This document shows, piece after piece, positions 18,318-27,075 of a stretch of 61,670 nucleotides of DNA (its first letter is position 1; each line of letters opens with the position of its first letter). The notes under the pieces are model-generated. The model searched no databases. It saw nothing but the letters and a program-made list of their open reading frames with translations, and had not been told where the DNA came from. The stretch lies in NCBI GenBank assembly GCA_027063645.1, contig JAMORK010000042.1, forward strand, positions 1 through 61,670, in the 5' to 3' direction. Origin of the DNA: Sulfurimonas sp. Lineage in GTDB: Bacteria > Campylobacterota > Campylobacteria > Campylobacterales > Sulfurimonadaceae. Both the position numbers and the translations under genes were made by a program.

Positions 18318-18346
18318 ATTTTACCCAATCTATTGTATATATTCAA
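18318..18346 (-). promoter_or_regulatory. rpsJp: sigma70-type promoter of the S10-spc operon
   Basis: On the minus strand TTGAAT (18346-18341) and TAAAAT (18323-18318) are separated by exactly 17 nt. Transcription should start near 18311. The leader contains a small GTTGG/CCAAC stem (18284-18301) before the rpsJ ribosome binding site. Confidence 0.7.
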
Positions 18347-18438
18347 GGTTTTAGGGGGTATTTTTTGATTTTTAGTAAAATTTATTTCCTTTTAAAAAGG
18401 AAGTGCTATAATTTGAGTAGTTAAAATTTAGGAAAAAT

Positions 18439-19503
18439 ATGGAAATTTTACTCGAAGAGTTGTATAAAACAGAGATACATTTAGAAAAATACCACTTTAG
18501 AAAACTGTTTATAGATGAAAAATCGTATCAGATTACAGGTATATCACAAAGCGGCAAGACGAAAATCATTAAACATTACCTCTTGGGGCTTAAAAAAAGT
18601 TCTTATATTTATATAGATTGTAATGATGTTCGTATCGATGTTGAAAAACTCAATGCCTCCCTACTCTCCTTTTGTAATAAAAACAAGATAGATGTACTTG
18701 TGCTTGATAACTACAATCCGGAGTTTAAATTTGTCAATGTCTCACAACTTATTATCGCTTCGGAGATTGATTATGATCTAGAGTATCTAGAGAAATTACA
18801 ACTCTACCCTCTCGATTATGAGGAGTTTTTAGCTTATGAACATAAGTATGACTCCACAGCACTCAACCACTTCTTTCAATTAGGTGGTCTTCCTGTAATG
18901 CATAAGATCTATGCAGATGAGAGAAATCTCTTTTTACAAAAAGTGATTAGAAATACTCTTGATGATGTAGAATTTGACATCATGATGCTGTGTGCAAAGA
19001 TGATGAGTCAAAAGCTCTCTGCCTATACTATATATGAAAGACTCAAAGTTATTCGTAAAATATCTAAAGATAAATTATATAAATCATTTGAGAATCTTCA
19101 AGAAAAAAACTATATTCATCTTCTTGAAAAGCTCAATCACTCTAAAGCTACAAAAAAAGTCTACCTTTGCGATACCTCTTTTAAGAGTGCTCTAAGTGTA
19201 GAGAAAAACTTTGGTCGGCTTTTTGAAAATATGATCTTTTTAGAGCTTTTAAAATCGGGTACTCAGTGTTACTATGAAGATGGGATAGACTTTTACCTTC
19301 CCAATACTGATGAGATTATTTTATGTAAACCTTTTGCAGATGAGCGGCGTTTATTTCAAAAGCTGGAGAGTATCGAAGCATTTATCTTTACCCATTCTAT
19401 CAAAAAGATCACTGCCGTGAGTATGAATAAAGAGGGAGGTTTATCGCATCCACTAGCAAGTGTTGCTATAATCCCTTTTGATATTTGGGCTTTGGGGGAT
19501 TAG
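18439..19503 (+). CDS. P-loop ATPase of the AAA/DUF4143 type
   Basis: The 354-residue protein has a Walker A loop (ITGISQSGKTKI, about residues 32-43) and a hydrophobic beta strand ending in Asp (DVLVLDNY, about 85-92) that serves as Walker B. A helical middle and a DUF4143-like C-terminal half (KKVYLCDTSFKSAL, then GRLFENMIFLELL, then a nuclease-like DEIILCKPF) follow. Such proteins are predicted ATPases with a C-terminal restriction-endonuclease-like fold; their function is poorly known. AGGAAAAAT precedes ATG, and a TATAAT lies at 18407. The stop codon abuts rnhB. Confidence 0.7.
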   Translation: MEILLEELYKTEIHLEKYHFRKLFIDEKSYQITGISQSGKTKIIKHYLLGLKKSSYIYIDCNDVRIDVEKLNASLLSFCNKNKIDVLVLDNYNPEFKFVNVSQLIIASEIDYDLEYLEKLQLYPLDYEEFLAYEHKYDSTALNHFFQLGGLPVMHKIYADERNLFLQKVIRNTLDDVEFDIMMLCAKMMSQKLSAYTIYERLKVIRKISKDKLYKSFENLQEKNYIHLLEKLNHSKATKKVYLCDTSFKSALSVEKNFGRLFENMIFLELLKSGTQCYYEDGIDFYLPNTDEIILCKPFADERRLFQKLESIEAFIFTHSIKKITAVSMNKEGGLSHPLASVAIIPFDIWALGD

Positions 19504-20061
19504 ATGGGTATTTTATGTGGCATAGATGAAGCTGGGCGTGGACCTTGTGCTGGTGACTTAGTGGTTGCTGGATGTATATTTAACAAGCAGATTAAAGTAG
19601 ATGGGCTTAATGATTCTAAGAAGATAAGTGAAAAACGCCGTGAAGAGATGTATAAGCAGATACACCCTAACACACTTAACCATATCGTAGTAATCTCCCC
19701 TCAAGAGATTGATGATGAGGGTATCTCTAAGTGTATGACACGAGCACTCTTAGAGATTCAAGAAAATCTACAAGCAGATGAGTATCTTTTTGATGGGAAC
19801 ACCACCTTTGGAGTAAGTAACCTTAATACCATGGTCAAAGCAGATGGAAAGATTGCTGAAGTAAGTGCTGCCTCTATACTAGCTAAAGTTATTCACGATA
19901 GAAATATTATAAGAGATGCAAAAAAATACCCAGAGTATGGTTTTGAGAAACATAAAGGGTATGGAACAAAACTTCATATAGAGATGATAAAAGAGCATGG
20001 TTACTGCCCAATACATCGTCGTAGTTTTAAACTTAAAGCTCTGCAACAAGGATTATTCTAA
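19504..20061 (+). CDS. rnhB: ribonuclease HII
   Basis: The 185-residue enzyme begins GILCGIDEAGRGPCAGDLVVAG, with the catalytic Asp-Glu pair at D8/E9. The further acidic residues lie in EYLFDGN and the SILAKVIHDR region. It removes ribonucleotides and RNA primers from DNA. The gene starts right after the ATPase stop codon and so is co-transcribed with it. Its stop codon is inside the inverted repeat that precedes galE. Confidence 0.94.
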   Translation: MGILCGIDEAGRGPCAGDLVVAGCIFNKQIKVDGLNDSKKISEKRREEMYKQIHPNTLNHIVVISPQEIDDEGISKCMTRALLEIQENLQADEYLFDGNTTFGVSNLNTMVKADGKIAEVSAASILAKVIHDRNIIRDAKKYPEYGFEKHKGYGTKLHIEMIKEHGYCPIHRRSFKLKALQQGLF

Positions 20062-20094
20062 GTAAATATTATGTATAATAAAACAATATTTACT
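20061..20094. promoter_or_regulatory. inverted repeat around a -10 hexamer upstream of galE
   Basis: AGTAAATATT (20061-20070) and AATATTTACT (20085-20094) are perfect 10-bp arms with a 14-nt spacer. TATAAT lies inside the spacer (20074-20079), 28 nt before the galE start. This could be an operator for the galE-adaptor operon; no good -35 hexamer is seen. As RNA it could also form a hairpin. Confidence 0.5.
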
Positions 20095-20106
20095 AAGGAA
20101 AGTTGA

Positions 20107-21120
20107 ATGATATTAGTAACAGGGGGAGCTGGTTATATTGGCTCACACACATGTATTGAACTACATGAAGCGGGTTTTGATTTTGTTGTTTTCGATAATT
20201 TTTGCAACTCTTCACTTGAATCATTAAAAAGGGTTGAAAAGATAATTAACAAAGAGATAGCCTTTGTTGAGGGTGACATTCGTAATGCAAACGATTTACA
20301 GTCTGTTTTTGATACCTATAAGATTGATTCTGTTATTCATTTTGCAGGGCTCAAGGCTGTTGGTGAGTCAGTAGAGAAACCTCTTGAGTATTATGATAAC
20401 AACATCAATGGTACCATAGTACTCTGTAATATCATGAGAAAAAACAACTGTAAAAAGATAGTTTTCAGCTCTTCTGCCACGGTATATGGTGATCCTCATA
20501 CAACCCCTATAAAAGAAGATTTTCCACTCTCTGCTACAAATCCTTACGGAAGAACAAAACTTTTCAATGAGGAGATTCTTCGTGATCTTTATACTTCAGA
20601 CCATGATTGGAAAGTAATACTTCTTCGTTATTTTAACCCTGTCGGTGCACATAAATCTGGTACGATTGGGGAAGATCCTAATGGAATACCAAACAACCTT
20701 ATGCCTTTTATCGCTCAAACAGCCGTTGGTAAACGCGACGAGCTTAGTGTTTTTGGTGGAGACTACGATACTCACGATGGAACAGGGGTGAGAGACTACA
20801 TACATGTGGTAGATTTAGCCCAAGGGCATGTAAAAGCTCTACAAAAAATAGACTCTCTCAAAGAGGTACTTACAGTGAACCTTGGAACAGGAAACGGCTA
20901 CTCTGTACTAGATATGGTCAAAGCATTTGAAAAAGCTAGTGGCAAGAAAGTTGCTTATAAAATAGTTCAACGTCGTGCCGGTGATATAGCCAAATGTTTT
21001 GCAGACCCCAGTTATGCTTTAGAGGTTCTTGGTTGGAAAGCGACAAAAGGTATTGATGAGATGTGTGAAGATAGTTGGCGATGGCAATCGAACAACCCTA
21101 ACGGTTATACTAAAAACTAA
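20107..21120 (+). CDS. galE: UDP-glucose/UDP-GlcNAc 4-epimerase
   Basis: The 337-residue SDR-type epimerase has the NAD-binding GGAGYIGSH motif (residues 6-14), the catalytic Ser in SSSATVYG and the YGRTK (YxxxK) pair. It interconverts UDP-Glc/UDP-Gal and possibly UDP-GlcNAc/UDP-GalNAc; which one cannot be read with certainty. It lies next to the Pel-like operon and 15 nt before a membrane-fusion protein gene. Pel is a GalNAc/GalN polymer and other Pel loci carry an epimerase (PelX or GalE), so supplying the sugar nucleotide is a reasonable inference. Confidence 0.9.
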   Translation: MILVTGGAGYIGSHTCIELHEAGFDFVVFDNFCNSSLESLKRVEKIINKEIAFVEGDIRNANDLQSVFDTYKIDSVIHFAGLKAVGESVEKPLEYYDNNINGTIVLCNIMRKNNCKKIVFSSSATVYGDPHTTPIKEDFPLSATNPYGRTKLFNEEILRDLYTSDHDWKVILLRYFNPVGAHKSGTIGEDPNGIPNNLMPFIAQTAVGKRDELSVFGGDYDTHDGTGVRDYIHVVDLAQGHVKALQKIDSLKEVLTVNLGTGNGYSVLDMVKAFEKASGKKVAYKIVQRRAGDIAKCFADPSYALEVLGWKATKGIDEMCEDSWRWQSNNPNGYTKN

Positions 21121-21135
21121 AACTTGGAGAAAAAA

Positions 21136-22125
21136 ATGATATATTCTTTAATAAAATATTGTCTAGTTGTTACCCTTCTTATTTTTACAGGTTGTGCAAA
21201 ATCTCAAGAGGAAAAAGCATTAAAAATAGAAGACCAAAATGTAAGTATACGTATCGAAGCAGCTGTATACCCTAGTAAACGCGAAGATGTCCTTGCTTCT
21301 GTTGCAGGAAAGATAAAAAAACTTTATATTACTTATGGTGACAGGGTAAAAAAGGGTGATATTCTATACTCTTTAGATAAAGAGCTTATCAAACTAGATA
21401 TTCAAAATAAAAAAATTGAAGTTGCATCTTTAGAGAAAATTAGAAATAATTTTAAACGAAACCATAATGCATCTAGTAAAGAAGCTATAAACTTGGCTGC
21501 ACAAGAATTAAAAAAAGTTTCCAAGCTAAAAGCACAAGGCTATGTACGATCTTTTGAAGAAAACACTTACAAAAAAAACTACATTAATGCCGTTTACAAC
21601 AATAAAACGAAAGATAGTACCGATTACGAAAAACTCAATACACTTGAAACTAATTTAGCAACTAAAAAAATTGAATTGAAAAAGCTGGAGTATCAACTAA
21701 AACATGCCGATGCTTATGCTCATATTGATGGTTTTATTGTTGATATCCAAGTAAATGAGGGGGAATCAGTTAGTGAAGATAAAAAAGTGTGTATTATTGA
21801 AAACCTTGATTCCGTTATTGTTAGAGCAGGTTTTGCTAATGGTTTGCTTCCATTTATTCATATTGGTCAAATTGCTAAAATAAGCTTTGTCACATCGCCT
21901 CCTTACAATACTGAAGCGAAAGTAAACCGTATTGTCCCGATTGTTGATCCTGCATTTAAAAATATGACCTTAGATATTGAACTCCCGAACAATCATTACA
22001 TACTACAAGAGGGAACGCGAGCACTTGTAACACTTGAACTTACAAAAGAGGGGCAAGATAAAGTAAGAAAATACTTTATGCATAACAAAAGAGATAGAGT
22101 CGTAGAGATTCAATCAAAGATATAA
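21136..22125 (+). CDS. lipoprotein membrane-fusion (HlyD/RND adaptor) protein
   Basis: The 329-residue protein starts with a lipoprotein signal (hydrophobic stretch, then FTGC; C20 would be lipidated). It has a biotinyl-lipoyl-like half motif (SVAGKIKKLYITYGDRVKKGDILYSLD, cited in part), then a helical hairpin of about 100 residues. The second lipoyl half (HIDGFIVDIQVNEGESV) and a beta-barrel region end the protein. Adaptors of this type bridge an inner-membrane exporter and a TolC channel. No RND or ABC pump is adjacent, but a TolC-like gene lies in the facing operon. ATG 21136 is chosen because GGAG lies 6 nt upstream; an in-frame TTG at 21124 is less likely. Confidence 0.75.
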   Translation: MIYSLIKYCLVVTLLIFTGCAKSQEEKALKIEDQNVSIRIEAAVYPSKREDVLASVAGKIKKLYITYGDRVKKGDILYSLDKELIKLDIQNKKIEVASLEKIRNNFKRNHNASSKEAINLAAQELKKVSKLKAQGYVRSFEENTYKKNYINAVYNNKTKDSTDYEKLNTLETNLATKKIELKKLEYQLKHADAYAHIDGFIVDIQVNEGESVSEDKKVCIIENLDSVIVRAGFANGLLPFIHIGQIAKISFVTSPPYNTEAKVNRIVPIVDPAFKNMTLDIELPNNHYILQEGTRALVTLELTKEGQDKVRKYFMHNKRDRVVEIQSKI

Positions 22126-23520
22126 ATAAACTCTTCCTAAGGGAAGATTTTTATGTGTAAAAATATCTTTTTGAAATTTAAGATCTACTACAGTTGTCTC
22201 TTTTTGGCTTTTTAGGTAAATATTACTGTATGTATCTAGTATTGTTCTACCCCTCTTTAGATGGGGAGATTGTATTTTCAAGTATAACTCTTCAGAAGAT
22301 TGTTCACAAACTAATACAAACCCCTTTTCATAAAATCTTATATACCCTTCGAGTGTACCGATTTTTTCGTAACTCTCCCCAAGTGGAGCTCCTAAATCAT
22401 AAAAGTAAATCTCATCGCGTTCTAATTTTCTATTTGTTGGGATCTCTGCATAAACTAAATTATTGGTGAGTTTTGCCATTGCATAACTAAAATAGATAGC
22501 ATTTTTAGGTTTCACCTCTTTGTATAAAGGTAGATTCTTATACACTTTTTCATAATCAGGTGCAATATAATTTAAATAGATAAAATTTTTAAAACCATCT
22601 TTTTTATACTCTTTTTTGTATTTTGTAAGCATATCAATAAATTTTAACGAATCTGCGATACTCTGAGAATTATCATAAATAGGATAGTAATTTGTTACAC
22701 TTATTTCATCTACCCAACCCTTATTAAGAAGTTGCAATTTTATCTTTTTTGTCACATCAGTTGTGATGTAGCTTTCTGTCATATCATATGTGACATAAGG
22801 AAGTACAAACTGTTTTTGTCTAAAACCCTGATTTGTTACAACAAAAATATTTTTCTTTTTGAGTGTTTTATAAAATTTTTCAACAAGATCAAAATATTGT
22901 AGTTTAGGATTTAATTTTTTGAAATTGCTGAGTATCTCTTTATATGGTTTATCTAAAATATATTGTGCTGGAGCCCAATCAAAGAAAATACCATTAAACT
23001 TTTTTTCTTGCATATTATTGAGTAGATCAGCTACTCGTTTATCAAAGAGTTCCTCATTACCAAGATTGTAGTAATACTCACGACACCAATCGTAATGATT
23101 CTCTTTACAGTGAATAAATGGTCCCTCAGGATTTAAAGTGGTCTTTTCTCGGTGCTGATACAACCACTCAACAAAATCTCTATTTTCACCATCAGTATAA
23201 TAATACAATGCTGGCATCCAATCATAAGCAATATGATGTGGTATTTGCAATAAGCCTTGCTTTTTAAGAAGTGTGGCATTGACATTATTGTCTTCTACAT
23301 TACCTAACTCAACAATATTAAATTTCTTCATCCAAGTGAGTTCATCACCTTTTGCAAAAGGTGATGCAATAAGGTAGTCACCTTTCACCTCTTTTAAATC
23401 AGTGATTTTTGGGCTTTTGCTTGTTATATAATTTTCTTTTGATACAAGAGAAAATTGGTTTGCTTCTAGCGAAGAGAGTAATAATAAAAGAAATAAACTA
23501 TATTTTACAATAAGACTCAT
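22114..23520 (-). CDS. secreted glycoside-hydrolase-like (TIM-barrel) protein
   Basis: The 468-residue protein has a signal peptide (hydrophobic residues 4-20, cleavage near LEANQ). Its central domain resembles TIM-barrel putative glycoside hydrolases of the GH114/TM1410 kind: KFNGIFFDWAP with an Asp at a strand end, VVTNQGFR and the YVTYDMTESYI segment. In the Pel system PelA has a related hydrolase domain fused to a deacetylase; here the deacetylase is a separate gene two positions upstream. It is the last gene of the 13-gene operon, overlaps its upstream neighbour by 4 nt and the convergent adaptor gene by 12 nt. The exact family is uncertain. Confidence 0.6.
   Translation of the reverse strand: MSLIVKYSLFLLLLLSSLEANQFSLVSKENYITSKSPKITDLKEVKGDYLIASPFAKGDELTWMKKFNIVELGNVEDNNVNATLLKKQGLLQIPHHIAYDWMPALYYYTDGENRDFVEWLYQHREKTTLNPEGPFIHCKENHYDWCREYYYNLGNEELFDKRVADLLNNMQEKKFNGIFFDWAPAQYILDKPYKEILSNFKKLNPKLQYFDLVEKFYKTLKKKNIFVVTNQGFRQKQFVLPYVTYDMTESYITTDVTKKIKLQLLNKGWVDEISVTNYYPIYDNSQSIADSLKFIDMLTKYKKEYKKDGFKNFIYLNYIAPDYEKVYKNLPLYKEVKPKNAIYFSYAMAKLTNNLVYAEIPTNRKLERDEIYFYDLGAPLGESYEKIGTLEGYIRFYEKGFVLVCEQSSEELYLKIQSPHLKRGRTILDTYSNIYLKSQKETTVVDLKFQKDIFTHKNLPLGRVYLYL
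22132..22152 (+). terminator. terminator of galE-adaptor operon, inside the facing gene's 3' end
   Basis: TCTTCC (22132-22137) and GGAAGA (22142-22147) form a 6-bp stem with a TAAG loop followed by five T residues. It lies 7 nt past the adaptor stop codon and within the 3' coding end of the convergent glycoside-hydrolase-like gene. Confidence 0.6.
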
Positions 23521-24422
23521 TTTTTCAAAAGCTCCTTGAAGGAGAGTTTTTTTGTAATTAAAAAGATATACAGCAGTATAAAATCTACCGCAAATAAAAG
23601 TATATGAAAAATCGTTGCAGCAATGAGAGCATCTTCTGCATTCACATTATGAGCTGTTAAAAAAAGAACTACAGCAGCCTCATATGTGCCAATTCCAGCA
23701 GGTGCTAATGGGACAGAGAGTGCAATAGTAGAAAAGATAAATAGTTCTAATATCATAGAGATATTAAGGGAGAAATCTACTGCATAAAGGAAAAAAACAG
23801 CAGTAGAAGCAAAATACACTAACCATAATAGAAGACTGTAAAAAAGTAACGATAAAGGTTTTTGAAAAAGAGTATGTACACTTTTATAGATTTTTTGTAT
23901 ATAGATCCTCAAAAATCTAAAAGGTATTTTTTTAATAAGTATTAGTGCATATTTTGTATTGAAAAAAACAATTGTTAAGAGAATTAAAACACTCAAAAGT
24001 AGTATAGAGTTTTTTGCCATTTCATTTGAGACATAGGTATATGCCCACAGACAAAGAAGTAAAAATATAATTATTAGATCCAAAAAACGTTCTACAAACA
24101 TAATGGAGATAGTTTTATGATAACTATAGTTATAAAACTTCTTTAAATAAATGGCTTTTGAGACCTCTCCTAATTTTGCAGGTAAAATCATGTTCAGTGC
24201 ACTTGAAACAATAATAGTCTCAAAAGAGACTTTAAAAGAGAGAAGTGACATCTTCATCCAACGAATACTAAGTACAATTTGAGATACAAGAATAACAAAA
24301 AAGCTAAGAACAATACCTACAATAGAAAATTTTGATATATTGATTTTATCTATATCAAAATCATAAAGAAGATAGATAAAAATAGCTATAAGTAAAACTG
24401 TATTAAAAATTTTACTTTTCAT
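23517..24422 (-). CDS. LPG-synthase-type (UPF0104) membrane protein
   Basis: The 301-residue protein has about 7-8 transmembrane segments. It carries the UPF0104/lysylphosphatidylglycerol-synthase membrane pattern: LNMILPAKLGEVSKAIYLKK near residue 80, FVERFLDLIII near 105 and VPLAPAGIGTYEAAVV near 240. Such domains are proposed lipid flippases or transporters and are frequent in polysaccharide and glycolipid loci. It overlaps both neighbours (11 and 4 nt). Confidence 0.75.
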   Translation of the reverse strand: MKSKIFNTVLLIAIFIYLLYDFDIDKINISKFSIVGIVLSFFVILVSQIVLSIRWMKMSLLSFKVSFETIIVSSALNMILPAKLGEVSKAIYLKKFYNYSYHKTISIMFVERFLDLIIIFLLLCLWAYTYVSNEMAKNSILLLSVLILLTIVFFNTKYALILIKKIPFRFLRIYIQKIYKSVHTLFQKPLSLLFYSLLLWLVYFASTAVFFLYAVDFSLNISMILELFIFSTIALSVPLAPAGIGTYEAAVVLFLTAHNVNAEDALIAATIFHILLFAVDFILLYIFLITKKLSFKELLKK

Positions 24423-25164
24423 TTAAAATATCTTCTATCTTATTTTTTGCAAAACTAGAGGCATAAAAAGCTAAAATATAATCTATATTTACCCCAGCAT
24501 ATTGTAAAAAACTTTTAAGTAAATTTGTTTGCATCAGTTCATATGGATGAATGTACAGTATAGGATTTTTTGTTTTTTTAAATAAAATCTTAAGTATCCA
24601 AGTTGGTAGGACTCGCAGATAAAAACCACCACTAAAAGGAATTATATACTTTGGAATTGGTCGCTCTTGAACTTTTCCAAAATTTGTATATATATCAAAA
24701 GGATTTGTTTTATTTATGCTATTTCCATACATATAATTTTTCATTGGGAAATAAGATGAAGAGTATTTCAACCCAATTTTTGCTAAATGCTCATAGTATC
24801 TTTTTTCAAAAGGCATAGACCAGCTTGGACTTCTATACCCTAAAACTTTTTCACCTATTATCTCTTGGAGCAAATTTTTAGCTTTTAGGAGATCTGATGC
24901 CCATGTATCAAAATCTTCTTTATAAACTAAATTATGATGATAGCCATGGCATGCTATTTCTATATTTGCTTGAAAAAGTTTCTTAACAAGATGAGGATAT
25001 TTTTGAGCAAAACTGCCTAAAACAAATGCCGTTGCACTCTCCCCTCGACTCAGCTTTATAAATGTATCGATATACTCTTCATAATTTATAGCTGGTTCTT
25101 GCTTCCATTGAACATTAAAATTCATATCTACCACTTCTTCGACATCTATAGTAAGCCAAATCAT
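24412..25164 (-). CDS. polysaccharide deacetylase (CE4/NodB-like)
   Basis: The 250-residue enzyme starts MIWLTIDVEEV. D7 and E9/E10 take the place of the usual DD, as in exosortase (XrtA)-associated deacetylases. H73 and H77 (CHGYHH) look like the metal ligands, and YRSPSWSM is the motif-3 arginine segment. It would remove acetyl groups from an amino sugar. There is no signal peptide, so it acts in the cytoplasm or is not exported by Sec, unlike the periplasmic deacetylase domain of PelA. It overlaps the FemAB-like gene by 4 nt and the flippase-like gene by 11 nt. Confidence 0.8.
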   Translation of the reverse strand: MIWLTIDVEEVVDMNFNVQWKQEPAINYEEYIDTFIKLSRGESATAFVLGSFAQKYPHLVKKLFQANIEIACHGYHHNLVYKEDFDTWASDLLKAKNLLQEIIGEKVLGYRSPSWSMPFEKRYYEHLAKIGLKYSSSYFPMKNYMYGNSINKTNPFDIYTNFGKVQERPIPKYIIPFSGGFYLRVLPTWILKILFKKTKNPILYIHPYELMQTNLLKSFLQYAGVNIDYILAFYASSFAKNKIEDILNEK

Positions 25165-26060
25165 AAATCAACCAGGTATTTACAAAGTTTTGGACCAATA
25201 AAGTCAACCATTTTTTTAGGAAGTTTTTTCCAGATATCAGAAGCTAAAGAATATCTTGCATATATATCAATCTCTTGTGAAGAGTGGATATCTATCTTTA
25301 CTGGATTTGCACCAAATTGAGATTTGAATTTATAAGTGCTCCCCCCATAAGAGGATCTTCCAAAATCAAATATTTTACTTTGTGTATTATCACAAATATA
25401 TTTAAGTGTTTCCCAATAAATTTGATAGCCTGCGAGTTTACTATTGTACTCACTACGAACGCCACCCCAAGGGTACCAAGCTATCTCTTCATCAAGTAAA
25501 ATACACATTGTAGCTATAACTTCATGCCCATCATAAAGGTTAAAAAAGATGATATTTTCTCCAAACTCCTCCACTAAATTATAAAATATCTTTTTATCTA
25601 AAAGTGGTGTGCCATGTTTATACATAGTTGATGAGAAAATAGTATAAAAATCTTCTATATCTTGAGATCTGTTTCCATATTGCATTGAAAAATTAAACTT
25701 TTTAAATGCATTTCTCACCTTGTTTCTACATCTTGATTTTACATCTTGTGCGAAGAGTTCTTCACTTGTTTTATCTTCAATACTTACTCTCATAGTAACT
25801 GTATCATCTGTTATAAAACTATCATACTCAAAGTTTAAAGCTCTTATCTGATACTCGTTGTCTTTAGCTAATTCTAACAGATCTTCAATATTATCACTTC
25901 GTCTATCTGTATAGTTTAACAAAGGCAAATAACTTAATGTTTTTGCACCTGTTATAGAAGGGACAACAACAAAGTCCATATATTTTGGATAATTATAAAG
26001 CTTATTGAGAGCTTTTGTAAATCTCATTACAAAAGAGTTTGTTAATAAGGTCTTATTCAT
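25161..26060 (-). CDS. FemAB/GNAT-type acyltransferase-like protein
   Basis: The 299-residue protein has the two-lobed GNAT look of FemAB-like proteins tied to exopolysaccharide and PEP-CTERM loci. CRNKVRNAFKKFNFSM lies mid-protein, the acceptor helix is AGYQIYWETLKYICD, and the signature is FDFGRSSYGGSTYKFKSQFG (near residues 230-250). It may transfer an acyl or aminoacyl group to a sugar or lipid intermediate; the substrate is unknown. It overlaps the DUF2304 gene by 8 nt and the deacetylase by 4 nt. Calling it FemAB-like rests on the C-terminal signature. Confidence 0.65.
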   Translation of the reverse strand: MNKTLLTNSFVMRFTKALNKLYNYPKYMDFVVVPSITGAKTLSYLPLLNYTDRRSDNIEDLLELAKDNEYQIRALNFEYDSFITDDTVTMRVSIEDKTSEELFAQDVKSRCRNKVRNAFKKFNFSMQYGNRSQDIEDFYTIFSSTMYKHGTPLLDKKIFYNLVEEFGENIIFFNLYDGHEVIATMCILLDEEIAWYPWGGVRSEYNSKLAGYQIYWETLKYICDNTQSKIFDFGRSSYGGSTYKFKSQFGANPVKIDIHSSQEIDIYARYSLASDIWKKLPKKMVDFIGPKLCKYLVDL

Positions 26061-26385
26061 CTTCTATTTTCTTTGCATTTTGTTTTGCAGTCTCTCGAAT
26101 AATGGTCGTAATCATTTGATTATGATTTTTTTGATTCACATATAAAATAATATTTACAAGTACCGTTAGTGCTAAAACGATATAAACAATAAGATCCGTA
26201 CCACTTTGAATCGAAAATACATGAGCGATACTATCTGAATATTCAGGTTTTAAAATCAATAAAAACACAAGAGCATAACCACCAAGGACACTTAGTTTTT
26301 GAAAAATTTTCAGTTTTGAAGAAAAAGAAAAAATTAAAAATGCTAAAGTAAGAACACTAATCAGAAAAAATTTAATAATTATCAT
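26053..26385 (-). CDS. DUF2304-like small membrane protein
   Basis: The 110-residue protein has three hydrophobic helices (about residues 3-20, 32-47 and 67-85) and the GTDLIVYIVLAL region found in DUF2304 proteins, which often sit beside DPM1-type glycosyltransferases, as here. It ends in a charged tail. It overlaps the GT2 gene by 4 nt and the FemAB-like gene by 8 nt. Its role is probably to anchor or assist the GT2 enzyme, by inference from context. Confidence 0.6.
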   Translation of the reverse strand: MIIIKFFLISVLTLAFLIFSFSSKLKIFQKLSVLGGYALVFLLILKPEYSDSIAHVFSIQSGTDLIVYIVLALTVLVNIILYVNQKNHNQMITTIIRETAKQNAKKIEDE

Positions 26386-27074
26386 TTCATTATACTCCCA
26401 GTAAAATAATCAAGAATGATGTTTATACTATTCCACATTGACTGACCTTTTTCTATTGTATATTCTGTATATCTTATCTCACAAGGTTTTTCAATATATT
26501 TCATATCTAATGATTTAATAATACTAATAATCTCAGAAGCATGTGCCATTCTATTTTGAGTAATCTTAAAATTTGGATACTTACTGATATGAATAGCTCT
26601 AAAGCCATTATGTGAGTCTGTCAACCAAAGTCCAGTCGTGAGCCAAGTAAAAATTCTTGAGGCTTGTAAAAGATACCTTTTTCGTGTAGGCATATTTTTA
26701 GTTTTTCCTAAAAATCTTGAGCCAAGCACGATATCAGCCTCATTATTCTCTAATGCCTCAACAAAAGGCACAATGTCGTAAGGGTTATGTTGTCCATCTG
26801 AATCAAAAGTGATAGCATAATCACATCCTAAGGTAAGTGCATATTCTAAGCCTGTTTGTAAAGCAGCTCCTTGTCCAAGGTTTATAATATGTTTTAGCAT
26901 ATATATACCTTTTAAAGAAGCTTTCTCATAACTTTTATCGCTAGAGCAATCATCTACAACAACAATATAATAAGAGGGGTATAAAGATTGCAACTCTTCT
27001 AAAACACCTTGTATCACCTTCTCTTCATTATATAAAGGTATGACAATGGCAACTTTTGCATTTTCTAAAGACAC
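26382..27074 (-). CDS. family 2 glycosyltransferase, DPM1-like
   Basis: The 230-residue cytoplasmic enzyme has the GT2 nucleotide-sugar core VAIVIPLYNEEKVI and VVVDDCSSDKSYE, then the metal-binding DSD in ITFDSDGQHNPYD and the acceptor-side DSHNGFRA. This subfamily usually moves a sugar to a polyprenyl phosphate. It has no membrane domain, so the neighbouring DUF2304 protein may tether it. It lies 1 nt after the HD-GYP gene. Confidence 0.8.
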   Translation of the reverse strand: MSLENAKVAIVIPLYNEEKVIQGVLEELQSLYPSYYIVVVDDCSSDKSYEKASLKGIYMLKHIINLGQGAALQTGLEYALTLGCDYAITFDSDGQHNPYDIVPFVEALENNEADIVLGSRFLGKTKNMPTRKRYLLQASRIFTWLTTGLWLTDSHNGFRAIHISKYPNFKITQNRMAHASEIISIIKSLDMKYIEKPCEIRYTEYTIEKGQSMWNSINIILDYFTGSIMK

Positions 27075-27075
27075 A

